Positions 36,490-44,697 of a DNA stretch of 64,000 nt are shown here, one piece after another; the first letter of the stretch is position 1, and every line of letters begins with the position of its first letter. A program made the translations under genes and the position numbers. The stretch covers positions 62,001-126,000 of the forward strand of contig JAHCHE010000008.1 in the NCBI GenBank assembly GCA_026129905.1, read 5' to 3'. The DNA is from Bryobacteraceae bacterium. GTDB lineage: Bacteria; Acidobacteriota; Terriglobia; Bryobacterales; Bryobacteraceae. The notes below the pieces were generated by a model that saw only the letters and a program-made list of their open reading frames with translations, did no database searches and was not told where the DNA came from.

Positions 36490-37779
36490 ATGAACTGGAC
36501 GCGCCGCAATTTCCTCAAAACCGCTTTGGCGTCGCCCGCGGGTTCGTGGCTCGCCCGTTATCGGGCGATGGCGGCGCCGTACTCGGAAGCTGGTCAAGAT
36601 CACGGCCATCAAGACGCTTCAGTTGGGTAACGTCGGCGACGGTTGCCTCATCCGCATCGAAACCGATTCCGGGTTGATTGGCTACGGCGAATCCGGAATC
36701 AACTCCGGGATGGCCCGCGAACGAATCGCGACCATTCAGCAGGCGCTCATCGGGCAGGATCCGCTGGCCATCGAGCGCCACTTCTACCGGATGAGCGGGC
36801 TGCAATACTCGTTCGTCGCGCACATCCCCACCATCAGCGGAATCGATATCGCGCTCTGGGATCTCGCCGGCAAGATCCTCGACCGGCCGCTGTATCAGCT
36901 TCTTGGCGGACCGATGCGCGCGGCCGCGCCGGTCTACTCGCATGGCAACATCGCCAACATGCTGGACGCGGGCGAGTGCCGCGCCTGGGCGCAGCGCATC
37001 AAGCAGGCGCCGGAGGGCTTCACCCTGTTCAAATTCGGGCTCGGAATCGGCGACGGACGCGGCGGCGGCGCAGGCCGCGGTCAGGCCGGCGGGAGGCGAG
37101 GCGGCGGTGGCGCCGGCCGCGAGCCCTTTGTGGAAACCCTTGACGGTTCCACGTTCCGCAAAGTGGGCAGGGCCTACGCCAATCTGCGCGAAGCGGCCGG
37201 CGAGGAGATCGACCTCGCCATGCATTGCACCGGCCAGTTCGACACCCCAAGCGCTATCGGCTTGTGCCGCGCGATCGAGCCGGCCGACCCTCTGTTTATC
37301 GAAGACCCGTTGGCCGTCCACTACTCGGAGGCGTGGCTGGCCTTGAAGCGCGCCACCCGCGTTCCGCTGTTCGCCGGCGAAAAGGTCGAGTTGGTGCGCG
37401 GGTTCCGCCCTTTCCTGGACAACCAGGCCGTCGACATGATCCATCCAGACGTCGCGTACTCCGGCGGCATCACCGGATGCAAGAAGATAGCCGATTACGC
37501 TGCCCTCACGCGGACCCCCGTCGGACTGCATAGCGGGCCGTGCTCGCTCATACGGCTATACGCGTCGGTGCATCTTTCCGCGGCGATCCAGAACTTCTTC
37601 CAGATCGAAAACGCGCTCGGCGAGTTCCGCGGTTTCAAAGAGAAGATGGCGGCGGGCGGAAACAACCGATGGTCCGCAACGCCGCGATGCAGTATCCGGA
37701 CGGCCCCGGCCTGGGACTGGAGATCAACGAGGACTGGCTCCGCGAGCACATGGCCGAAGGCGAGACCTGGTGGGGATGA
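36490..37779 (+). pseudogene. Enolase-superfamily dehydratase/racemase with two frameshifts
   Basis: From the ATG at 36490 a Tat-type signal is read (MNWTRRNFLKTALASPAGSW), but this frame ends at a TAA near 36627. The mandelate racemase/muconate lactonizing-type body continues in the +1 frame from about 36587 (KLVKITAIKTLQLGNVGDG, then SGIDIALWDLAGKILDRPLY, PLFIEDPLAV, PLFAGEKVEL, PVGLHSGP). Near 37660 the frame changes again, so that the natural C-terminus (QYPDGPGLGLEINEDWLREH) ends at TGA 37777-37779. A 30-residue Gly/Arg-rich insertion interrupts the barrel around 37050-37125. Two single-base errors or mutations are needed to restore one frame. Confidence 0.75.
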
Positions 37780-37797
37780 CCGCCGGCCGGCGCGTTT

Positions 37798-38301
37798 TCA
37801 GCTTCCCAGGTCCCGCGCGACCTTTGCCGTGACGATCGCCTGACCCACGTGCCGCTGCGTGTGTTCGGCAATATGGACCAGCAGCCCGATCACCGTCGTC
37901 GGGAGCTGTTTGCGCCCGATCGCCCGCGGTTGCTTTAAGTCCTCGCCGCGCAGCGCGCGGAACACGCGTTCGGACCGGGCGAATGCGCGCTCGATGCCGG
38001 CCAGCAACTCGTCACGGCCCGCGCCGTCCGTCATCTCTTCCTTGAGCGCGGCAATCTGCGCGGCGTCCAACTGTCGTCCTTCCAGGTAGGTCGTCAGGCG
38101 CTCGACGCTGCCGGCAATGTGCTTGAGCTGGAAGCCGAGCGGCGCCAGCCCGTGCGGCCTCGCCCAGATCTGCTCCGCGCTCAGCCCCTCCGTCCACTGC
38201 GCCAGGTCCTCGCGCGCCTGCTGGAACGAAAACAGCGCCGGCGCAATCATCGCGTCCACCCCTTCCAGGGAACCGCGCAACCATGGTTCAGGTAAGCTCA
38301 T
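37798..38301 (-). CDS. DinB-family protein
   Basis: A 167-residue protein of the DinB/YfiT four-helix-bundle superfamily. The three metal-binding His positions fit LKHIAGSVERL, and HIAEHTQRHVGQAI near the C-terminus. Relatives include damage-inducible proteins of unknown activity and thiol-dependent transferases (bacillithiol or mycothiol S-transferases). A purine-rich GGGGAGAAGGG directly precedes the ATG. It is convergent with the broken enolase-family gene and divergent from the next hydrolase gene. The name DinB here means the fold, not DNA polymerase IV. Confidence 0.85.
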   Translation of the reverse strand: MSLPEPWLRGSLEGVDAMIAPALFSFQQAREDLAQWTEGLSAEQIWARPHGLAPLGFQLKHIAGSVERLTTYLEGRQLDAAQIAALKEEMTDGAGRDELLAGIERAFARSERVFRALRGEDLKQPRAIGRKQLPTTVIGLLVHIAEHTQRHVGQAIVTAKVARDLGS

Positions 38302-38404
38302 CCCTTCTCCCCCTCAGCACACACCATCGTACCAGCGTCGTCCTGGAACTCGACTTCGATGCCGCCGCTCAGATCCGATAACAAGCGGACGCCATAATGA
38401 GATC

Positions 38405-40225
38405 ATGTGGCGCCTGGCAGCGATCCTCGCCGTCGCGTCGGCTCATCCAGCGAGCGGGCAGGCGGTCCTGAGTGTTCGCGTTCTGGATGCGGAGACGGGC
38501 GCCGTCATGCCCGCGACGTTGCGCATCGAGACCGCCGCCGGTTCGGTGATCACCGAGAGCGCGGGTTTTCGGGAAGGCGTACGGAGTCCGGGGTTATACC
38601 GGACGGAACTGCCGCCCGGCCCGGCGGCGGTGACGGTGTCCCGCGGATTCGATTACGGCGCGGAGCGGCGACGCATCGAGCTTCCGGCGGGTGAGGAGCG
38701 CGAACTGACGATCAGCCTGCGCCGCCGCAGTCCGCTGCGCCGCGAAGGCTGGTTCGCCGGCGACAACCACGTTCACATGGTGCACGGCGAGGCGCTCGTT
38801 CACGCCACCTTCGCCGATCTCGAACGGGCGGCGCGGGCCGAAGGGCTCGATTACCTTTCCGTGGCGCAGGCCTGGAACCTGCCGGAGCCCACCGCCGCCG
38901 ACCTCAGCGAAGTCTGCGCGCGCCATTCCCGTCCCGACTTCCAGATGCAATGGAACTTGGAGACGCCGAAGAACTACTGGCGCGGCGACGCCTCGCATTG
39001 CATGGGGCACGGCTGGACGCTGGGGATGCGCGACCGGACGGCGGACGGCAAGGATCCCATCGCCGAGTTCTACGCCCTGAACGCGCACGACTTCGAAAAA
39101 GAGAAAACGCCAGCGCCGAACTTCGACACGCACGCCCTTGTCCACGACCTCGGCGGCTTCGTGTCCTACACGCATCCGACCCGCTGGTGGCGGGGCGACT
39201 GGGGTGGCCGCAACGGCTTTCCCGCTGAGACCGGCAAGTTCATCTCGAACCTGGCCCAGGAACTCCCGTTCGACACGATCGCCGGCCCCACCTACGATTC
39301 CATCGACATCCTGATGCAGCCGCACGAGCGCGAGGTGAACCGGCTCAGTCTCCAGCTTTGGTACATGCTGCTGAACCGGGGCTACCGCCTCGCGGGAACC
39401 GGCTCCTCGGACGCTACGTTCGACCGGCCGGGCGGCGCCGTGCCGGGGAAGGTCCGGATCTACACCCGCCTGGAGGGCGACTTCTCGTTCGCAAAGGCCG
39501 CCGAGGCGATGCGAGCCGGCCGCAATTTCGTCACCAGCGGCCCGCTGCTCACTTTCGAGATCGATGGGCGGCCGATCGGCGACACCATCACGATTCAGGG
39601 GCCGGCGAAGCTGCGCGTTCACGTCCGGGCTTGGGCCGCGCCCGATCCCGCCAGCGTGTTGCGCGAGATCGAACTGGTTCGCAACGGCGACGTGATCCGC
39701 CGCCTGTCGCCGGCCGCCGCGCACTTCGACTCGGCCTTTGAAATCGAGGAGTCCAATTCGGCCTGGTACGTTGTCCGGTGCATCGGTGACAACGACAATC
39801 ACGTCGCGCTCGCAAACCCGATTTACGTCGAACGCGGCGCCGCGGAGCGTCCTTCGCCCGTTCCGGCGAATGTCAGCCTGGAGATTGTGGACGCGCAAAC
39901 GCGACAGCCGGTGACCGGTTCGGTTGCCGTCATTCGGCGCGTGGGCCGCGAAGAGCGCGTTCTCCGGAACCTGGCCTGTCCCGGCGCCTGCTCGTTCACA
40001 GCGCCCGCGACCGCCCGCCTCCGGATCGGCGCCGGCGGCTATGCGCCCGAGGATCGCAGCGTCTTTTTGGATACGCCGGAACTGCTCGACCCGGCCGTCA
40101 ACGCGAAGGTGGAAGACATTCTGGATTGGACGGCGTACGAACGCGTTCGCCGCGCCCTGGGCCGCATACGCTTCACCGTGGCGCTGCGGCCGGAAGGGTC
40201 CGACGCCGCCCCGCGAGAGCGGTGA
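38405..40225 (+). CDS. CehA/McbA-type metallohydrolase, exported
   Basis: A 606-residue protein with a signal peptide (MWRLAAILAVASAHPASGQ). A carboxypeptidase-regulatory-like domain (VLSVRVLDAETGAVMPATLR) is followed by the PHP-like catalytic domain: AGDNHVHMVHGEAL supplies the first metal His residues, then DYLSVAQAWN, SYTHPTRWW and LAGTGSSDATFDRPG. These features are shared with CehA/McbA family phosphotriesterase-like hydrolases. A second Ig-like domain and a C-terminal region (VSLEIVDAQTRQPVTGSVAV) complete it. Its substrate is unknown; the exported multi-domain form is common in Acidobacteria and Planctomycetes. Confidence 0.8.
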   Translation: MWRLAAILAVASAHPASGQAVLSVRVLDAETGAVMPATLRIETAAGSVITESAGFREGVRSPGLYRTELPPGPAAVTVSRGFDYGAERRRIELPAGEERELTISLRRRSPLRREGWFAGDNHVHMVHGEALVHATFADLERAARAEGLDYLSVAQAWNLPEPTAADLSEVCARHSRPDFQMQWNLETPKNYWRGDASHCMGHGWTLGMRDRTADGKDPIAEFYALNAHDFEKEKTPAPNFDTHALVHDLGGFVSYTHPTRWWRGDWGGRNGFPAETGKFISNLAQELPFDTIAGPTYDSIDILMQPHEREVNRLSLQLWYMLLNRGYRLAGTGSSDATFDRPGGAVPGKVRIYTRLEGDFSFAKAAEAMRAGRNFVTSGPLLTFEIDGRPIGDTITIQGPAKLRVHVRAWAAPDPASVLREIELVRNGDVIRRLSPAAAHFDSAFEIEESNSAWYVVRCIGDNDNHVALANPIYVERGAAERPSPVPANVSLEIVDAQTRQPVTGSVAVIRRVGREERVLRNLACPGACSFTAPATARLRIGAGGYAPEDRSVFLDTPELLDPAVNAKVEDILDWTAYERVRRALGRIRFTVALRPEGSDAAPRER

Positions 40226-40274
40226 CGCTGGTCCGAAATCCATTACGATACTCGCAGGGGGTACTTTCCCGAAG

Positions 40275-43025
40275 ATGCAGATTGCCGCTCGCAATGCGCG
40301 GGTTCTCGCCGCAGCCGCGCTGGCGCTGGCGTTCGCCGGCGCCGGTTCCGCGCAGGACATCCGAATCGACATTCCGCACCAGAGGTTCGTGCTGAAGAAC
40401 GGGCTCACGCTCATCGTTCACGAGGACCGTAAGGCGCCCATCGTCGCGGTCAACGTCTGGTACCACGTCGGCTCCAAGAATGAGAAACAGGGCAAGACGG
40501 GCTTCGCGCACCTGTTCGAACACCTCATGTTCAACGGCAGCGAGAACTTCGACGGCGATTATTTCCAGGTTCTGGAAAAGCTCGGGGCGACCGACCTGAA
40601 CGGCACCACCAACGAGGACCGCACCAACTACTTCCAGAACGTGCCGAGTTCCGCGGTGGACACGGTCCTCTGGATGGAGTCGGACCGGATGGGGCGCCTG
40701 CTCGGCGCCATCACGCAGGCGAAGCTCGACGAGCAGCGGGGCGTGGTGCAGAACGAGAAGCGGCAGGGTGAAAACCAGCCGTACGGCATGGTGGAGGAGA
40801 CCATCACGGAGAACACCTGGCCCGCGGGCCACCCGTACTCGTGGACCGTGATCGGCTCGATGGAGGACCTGAACGCGGCGTCGCTGGAGGACGTCCACGA
40901 GTGGTTCAGAACCTACTACGGCCCGTCGAACGCGGTGATCGTCATCGCCGGGGACATCGACGCCGAAACCGCCCGTCAGAAAGTGGAGAAATACTTCGGC
41001 GCCATTCCTCCTGGCCCGCCGATCCGCCGCGTGGACGCCCGGATCGGCAAGATGACCGGCGTCCGGCGGGCGACGCTCCAGGACCGGGTCCCGCAGACGC
41101 GCATCTACCGGGTCTGGAACATTCCGCCCATCTACCACCGGGAGACGGACCACCTCGACCTCGCCTCCGACATTCTCGGGCAGGGCAAGACCTCGCGGCT
41201 TTACAAGCGGCTGGTGTACGACGACCAGTCGTGCACGTCGGCCTCCGCGGCGATCAACACCGGCGAGATCGCCAGCCAGTTCATCATCACGGCCAACGTC
41301 CGTCCCGGAGTCGACCCGGCGGCGGTGGAGAAGGCGATCGACGAGGAACTGGAGCGTTTTCTGAAGGACGGTCCCACGGCGGAGGAGTTGAAGCGCGTCC
41401 AGACCCGCTTCATCGCCGACTTCCTGCGCGGGGTGGAGCGCATCGGCGGCTTTGGCGGCAAGTCCGACGTGCTGGCGGCCGGCCAGGTGTACGCCGGCTC
41501 GCCCGACGCCTACAAGAAGCACGTGGCCAACATGCAGGCGGCCTCGACGGCCGACATTCACGGCGCCGCCAAGGCTTGGCTTTCCGACGGCGTCTTCGTG
41601 CTGAAAGTGGAGCCTTTTCCGCGCTACGAGGTCATCTCCGCGACCGACGTGGACCGGTCCAGCCCGCCCGACCCGGGCAAGCCGCCCGAACTTCATCTTC
41701 CGAAGCTCCAGCGCGCCACGTTGTCCAACGGGTTGCGCGTGGTCCTGGCCGAGCGGCGCGAACTGCCCGTCGTCAACATGCGTCTTATGCTGGATGCCGG
41801 TTATGCGGCAGACCAGTTCGCCACGCCCGGCACGGCGAGCATGGCCATGGCGATGGTGGACGAAGGCACCAGGACCCGATCGACGCTGGAGATCGCCGAC
41901 GAACTGGACCTGCTCGGCATGCGCCTCGGTTCCGGCTCCGACCTCGACACGTCGGTCATCAGCATGTCGGCGCTGAAAGCCAATCTGGATAAGTCGCTGG
42001 AACTGTTCGCCGACGTCACCCTGAACCCCGCCTTTCCCGAGGATGAACTCGAGCGCCAGCGAAAGCAGCGCCTGGCGGCCATCCAGAACGAAAAAGCCCA
42101 GCCCTTCGCCATGGCGTTGCGAGTGCTGCCGAAGCTGATTTACGGAGAGAGCCACGCCTACGCGAGTCCGCTGACAGGCTCGGGAACCGAAGCAGCGGTG
42201 TCCAGGCTCACCCGTGACGACCTGGTGAAGTTCCACCAAACCTGGTTCAAGCCGAACAACGCCACGATCGTCGTGGTCGGCGATACGACGATGGCGGAAA
42301 TCAAGCCCAAGCTGGAGAAGGCGTTCTCCGGCTGGCAAAAGGGCCTTGTCCCGAAGAAGAACATCCAGCAGGTCCCCATGCGCGAGGGGGGCCACGTCTA
42401 CATCATCGACAAGCCGGGTTCGCTTCAGTCGGTGATCATGGGCGGGCACGTCGCCGTCGCCAAGGCCAACCCCGACGAGGTGGCCATCCAGACGATGAAC
42501 AACAGCCTCGGCGGGCAGTTCATCTCGCGCATCAATCTGAACCTGCGGGAAGACAAGCACTGGTCCTACGGCGCGACGTCGCTGCTGCTGGACGCGCGTG
42601 GGCAGCGCCCGTTCCTGGTGATCGCGCCGGTCCAGATCGACAAAACCAAGGAGTCGCTCGCCGAGATCGTCAAGGAATTCCGGCAGATTCTGGACGACAA
42701 GCCGCTCACCGAAGACGAAGTGGACATGGCCAGGAATTCGTGGGCGCGCAGCCTCCCGGGCTCCCGCGAAACCATGAGCGAACTCGCCGGCGGCATCGCG
42801 GAGATCGTCAATTACGGCCTGCCTGACGACTACTTCGAGACGTTAGGCGACAAGATCTGGGCGCTGACGCCGGCCGAGGTGAATGCGGCGGCGGACAAGG
42901 TCCTGCGCCCGAAAGGGCTGGTCTGGGTGATCGTCGGCGACCGCGCGAAGATCGAGGCCGGGATCAAGGAACTCAACCTCGGGCCGGTCTTGCGCCTCGA
43001 TGCGGACGGAAATCCGGCCGGGTAG
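40275..43025 (+). CDS. M16-family zinc metalloprotease (two-domain, exported)
   Basis: A 916-residue protein with a signal peptide ending near AGAGSAQ. The N-terminal M16 domain has the inverted zinc motif HLFEH (H79, E82, H83) and the downstream Glu in VVQNEKRQGENQPYG. The second M16 repeat (from about residue 475, KLQRATLSNGLRVVLAERRE) lacks the motif, as usual for the inactive half that closes the chamber. Such periplasmic proteases degrade peptides and misfolded fragments. The ATG at 40275, 49 bp after the previous stop, was chosen because the signal peptide begins there. Its last 53 bp overlap the convergent HicB remnant. Confidence 0.93.
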   Translation: MQIAARNARVLAAAALALAFAGAGSAQDIRIDIPHQRFVLKNGLTLIVHEDRKAPIVAVNVWYHVGSKNEKQGKTGFAHLFEHLMFNGSENFDGDYFQVLEKLGATDLNGTTNEDRTNYFQNVPSSAVDTVLWMESDRMGRLLGAITQAKLDEQRGVVQNEKRQGENQPYGMVEETITENTWPAGHPYSWTVIGSMEDLNAASLEDVHEWFRTYYGPSNAVIVIAGDIDAETARQKVEKYFGAIPPGPPIRRVDARIGKMTGVRRATLQDRVPQTRIYRVWNIPPIYHRETDHLDLASDILGQGKTSRLYKRLVYDDQSCTSASAAINTGEIASQFIITANVRPGVDPAAVEKAIDEELERFLKDGPTAEELKRVQTRFIADFLRGVERIGGFGGKSDVLAAGQVYAGSPDAYKKHVANMQAASTADIHGAAKAWLSDGVFVLKVEPFPRYEVISATDVDRSSPPDPGKPPELHLPKLQRATLSNGLRVVLAERRELPVVNMRLMLDAGYAADQFATPGTASMAMAMVDEGTRTRSTLEIADELDLLGMRLGSGSDLDTSVISMSALKANLDKSLELFADVTLNPAFPEDELERQRKQRLAAIQNEKAQPFAMALRVLPKLIYGESHAYASPLTGSGTEAAVSRLTRDDLVKFHQTWFKPNNATIVVVGDTTMAEIKPKLEKAFSGWQKGLVPKKNIQQVPMREGGHVYIIDKPGSLQSVIMGGHVAVAKANPDEVAIQTMNNSLGGQFISRINLNLREDKHWSYGATSLLLDARGQRPFLVIAPVQIDKTKESLAEIVKEFRQILDDKPLTEDEVDMARNSWARSLPGSRETMSELAGGIAEIVNYGLPDDYFETLGDKIWALTPAEVNAAADKVLRPKGLVWVIVGDRAKIEAGIKELNLGPVLRLDADGNPAG

Positions 43026-43290
43026 AAGCCGGACGGCGAGGAGTCAGAAGCCGAGGAAGCCAGAAGCCGAGGAAGCCGGGAGGGCTGCGCTTCGCCGGGG
43101 ATGGCGCCGGGATCTCCTCCCGGCGGGAGAGGCGAATGGAGAGATCGGAGCCGAGGGCATCCATGGCTTCCTCCATTGCCTCACGCTCGTCTTTGCCGTC
43201 CGTGGCCACACGGGGCAGATCGATGAACTCGACCAGCACGCGGCCGTCGCTGCCGGCGGTGAATTTCGCGGGATAGCTGAACAGGGACAC
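42973..43290 (-). CDS. Orphan HicB-like antitoxin, C-terminus aberrant
   Basis: From GTG 43290, the first 70 codons match a HicB antitoxin core: FSYPAKFTAGSDGRVLVEFI, LPRVATDGKDEREAMEEAMD and EEIPAPSPAK. The expected C-terminal DNA-binding part is missing; the frame instead reads Arg/Pro-rich sequence (GFLGFWLPRLLTPRRPASTR) through a short direct repeat and into the end of the M16 gene on the other strand. No HicA toxin is found on either side. It starts 2 bp after the stop of the glycoside-hydrolase-like gene. It may be a decayed toxin-antitoxin remnant or a solitary HicB-fold protein. Confidence 0.55.
   Translation of the reverse strand: MSLFSYPAKFTAGSDGRVLVEFIDLPRVATDGKDEREAMEEAMDALGSDLSIRLSRREEIPAPSPAKRSPPGFLGFWLPRLLTPRRPASTRPDFRPHRGARPARG
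43045..43079. repeat. Short tandem direct repeat
   Basis: Two consecutive copies of AGAAGCCGAGGAAGCC lie at the point where the HicB-like frame loses homology, just after the M16 stop codon. A repeat of this kind could mark slippage or recombination that truncated HicB. Confidence 0.5.
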
Positions 43291-43292
43291 GC

Positions 43293-44657
43293 TTACCTCG
43301 CCGCCAGGTACAGCACCGCTGCGCCTTCGAATGGCGCGGTGAATTCGCGCTTAGCGCCGCCCTGCGCGGCCGGAGCGGCGTGTTTCTTGCCCGCCGAAGG
43401 ATCGAACCACTCGACTTCGATCTCGCCCGAGGCGGCGGCGAGGTCCACGCCGACCGTCCCGCCCTTGGGCGCGTAGACCAAGTACTGCCGGCCCGGATTC
43501 GCCAGGCAGTAGCCGGAGGAGGCGAGTTCGCCCCGCGGCGCCGTCGCGGCCAGGTCCAGCCGCCGCGCGTATTCGAGCGTGTAGCCCAGGCTCCGCCGCA
43601 CCGGTTCCCATTCGGATTCGGTCCGCTTCTCCAGCACCAGGCCGTCGTAAGGATCCATGAACAGCACGTTCATGCCGCGCAGGAAGCTCATCCACACCCA
43701 ATCCTGGTTGCCGCCGATGCCCCAGAGATGGTCCGTATCGTTCAGGATGACTTTCTTTCCATCGGCCGGGGGCGGATCGTCGCGGTAGCCGCCGTCCGGG
43801 TTCGGCGAGATCCAGTCCGCCGGGCTGTCGAACAGCGCCTGGTTGTTGCCGCCCTTGTACTGGAAGGTCATGCCCACCGGGTGCTGTTTCTTCTTCTTTT
43901 TCTCGTAGGCGTGTATGAAGTCGATCATGTGGTACTGCCACGCGGTGGACTCCGGGTGGTTTTCGTTCGAGATCTCGTACAGCACGTTGTCGAAGCCGTT
44001 CACCGTATCGATCACCTTGCGGACGTAGGCTTCCTGCAACGCCGTCACCTCGGGCTTGACGAGTTCGTGGACCTCGACGCCGCTCCCGTCCCCGTTGGCG
44101 TCGCTGTCGATCCCGTTCACGTTGTTCTTCGGGTGGAACGGGTGCGCCTCCCAGGCGCCGGGCGAGAATTGCGGGCCCCAGCCTTCGAACAGCATCACCG
44201 AGACGTAGAACCCGCGCCGCTGCGCTTCCGCCACCCTTGTTTTCAGCCGCGTGAAGTATTCCTTGTCGTATTTCTTCAGGTTGAATTTCAGCTTGCCGTC
44301 GAGCGCGTTGCCCGGCCCGGTGCGCGCCCACGCCAGCGGCGTCACCGTGTGCCGCCGACTCTCCTGGTTGCCGCGGGTGTCCCACCCGGTCAGCTCCCAC
44401 GTCCACAGCCGGATGAAGTTATGGCCGTAGCCTTCCAGCCACGCGAGAAACTTGCCGTAATCGAATTTCGGCGGCGGATCGCTGGGCCCCATATCGACGA
44501 TGTTGTTCCAGGTGTGCGAGCCTGCCAGGTAGACGGCCCGCCCGCTGCCGTCCGTAAAATAACGCGGGTTGTCCGGGTGAACGCGCAGCGGACCGCGCGC
44601 CGGTTCGGCGGCGAGGGCAGCGGAAAGAATGCAGAAGGTGATAACGAGTTTGAACAT
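43293..44657 (-). CDS. Exported glycoside-hydrolase-like TIM-barrel protein
   Basis: A 454-residue protein with a signal peptide (MFKLVITFCILSAALA). It reads as a cellulase-like (beta/alpha)8 barrel: RYFTDGSGRAVYLAGSHTWN, NFIRLWTWELTGW, then VLYEISNENHPESTAWQYHM with a candidate acid/base Glu in the NEN motif, and a C-terminal beta domain (LVYAPKGGTVGVDLAAASGE, VEWFDPSAGK) as in putative collagen-binding DUF4038/DUF6298-type proteins. The exact family is uncertain. It follows the TPR gene by 40 bp and could be the third gene of that minus-strand operon, although no functional link is obvious. Confidence 0.75.
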   Translation of the reverse strand: MFKLVITFCILSAALAAEPARGPLRVHPDNPRYFTDGSGRAVYLAGSHTWNNIVDMGPSDPPPKFDYGKFLAWLEGYGHNFIRLWTWELTGWDTRGNQESRRHTVTPLAWARTGPGNALDGKLKFNLKKYDKEYFTRLKTRVAEAQRRGFYVSVMLFEGWGPQFSPGAWEAHPFHPKNNVNGIDSDANGDGSGVEVHELVKPEVTALQEAYVRKVIDTVNGFDNVLYEISNENHPESTAWQYHMIDFIHAYEKKKKKQHPVGMTFQYKGGNNQALFDSPADWISPNPDGGYRDDPPPADGKKVILNDTDHLWGIGGNQDWVWMSFLRGMNVLFMDPYDGLVLEKRTESEWEPVRRSLGYTLEYARRLDLAATAPRGELASSGYCLANPGRQYLVYAPKGGTVGVDLAAASGEIEVEWFDPSAGKKHAAPAAQGGAKREFTAPFEGAAVLYLAAR

Positions 44658-44697
44658 AAGTCACATCTCCCGGGCTTCGGCGGCGGCTCGCTCCGCT

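Noticed and set aside
40173-42560. A 795-codon minus-strand open frame
   Set aside because: It is antisense to the CehA-like and M16 genes, rich in Arg, His and Val as expected from the reverse of GC-rich coding DNA, with no domain seen.
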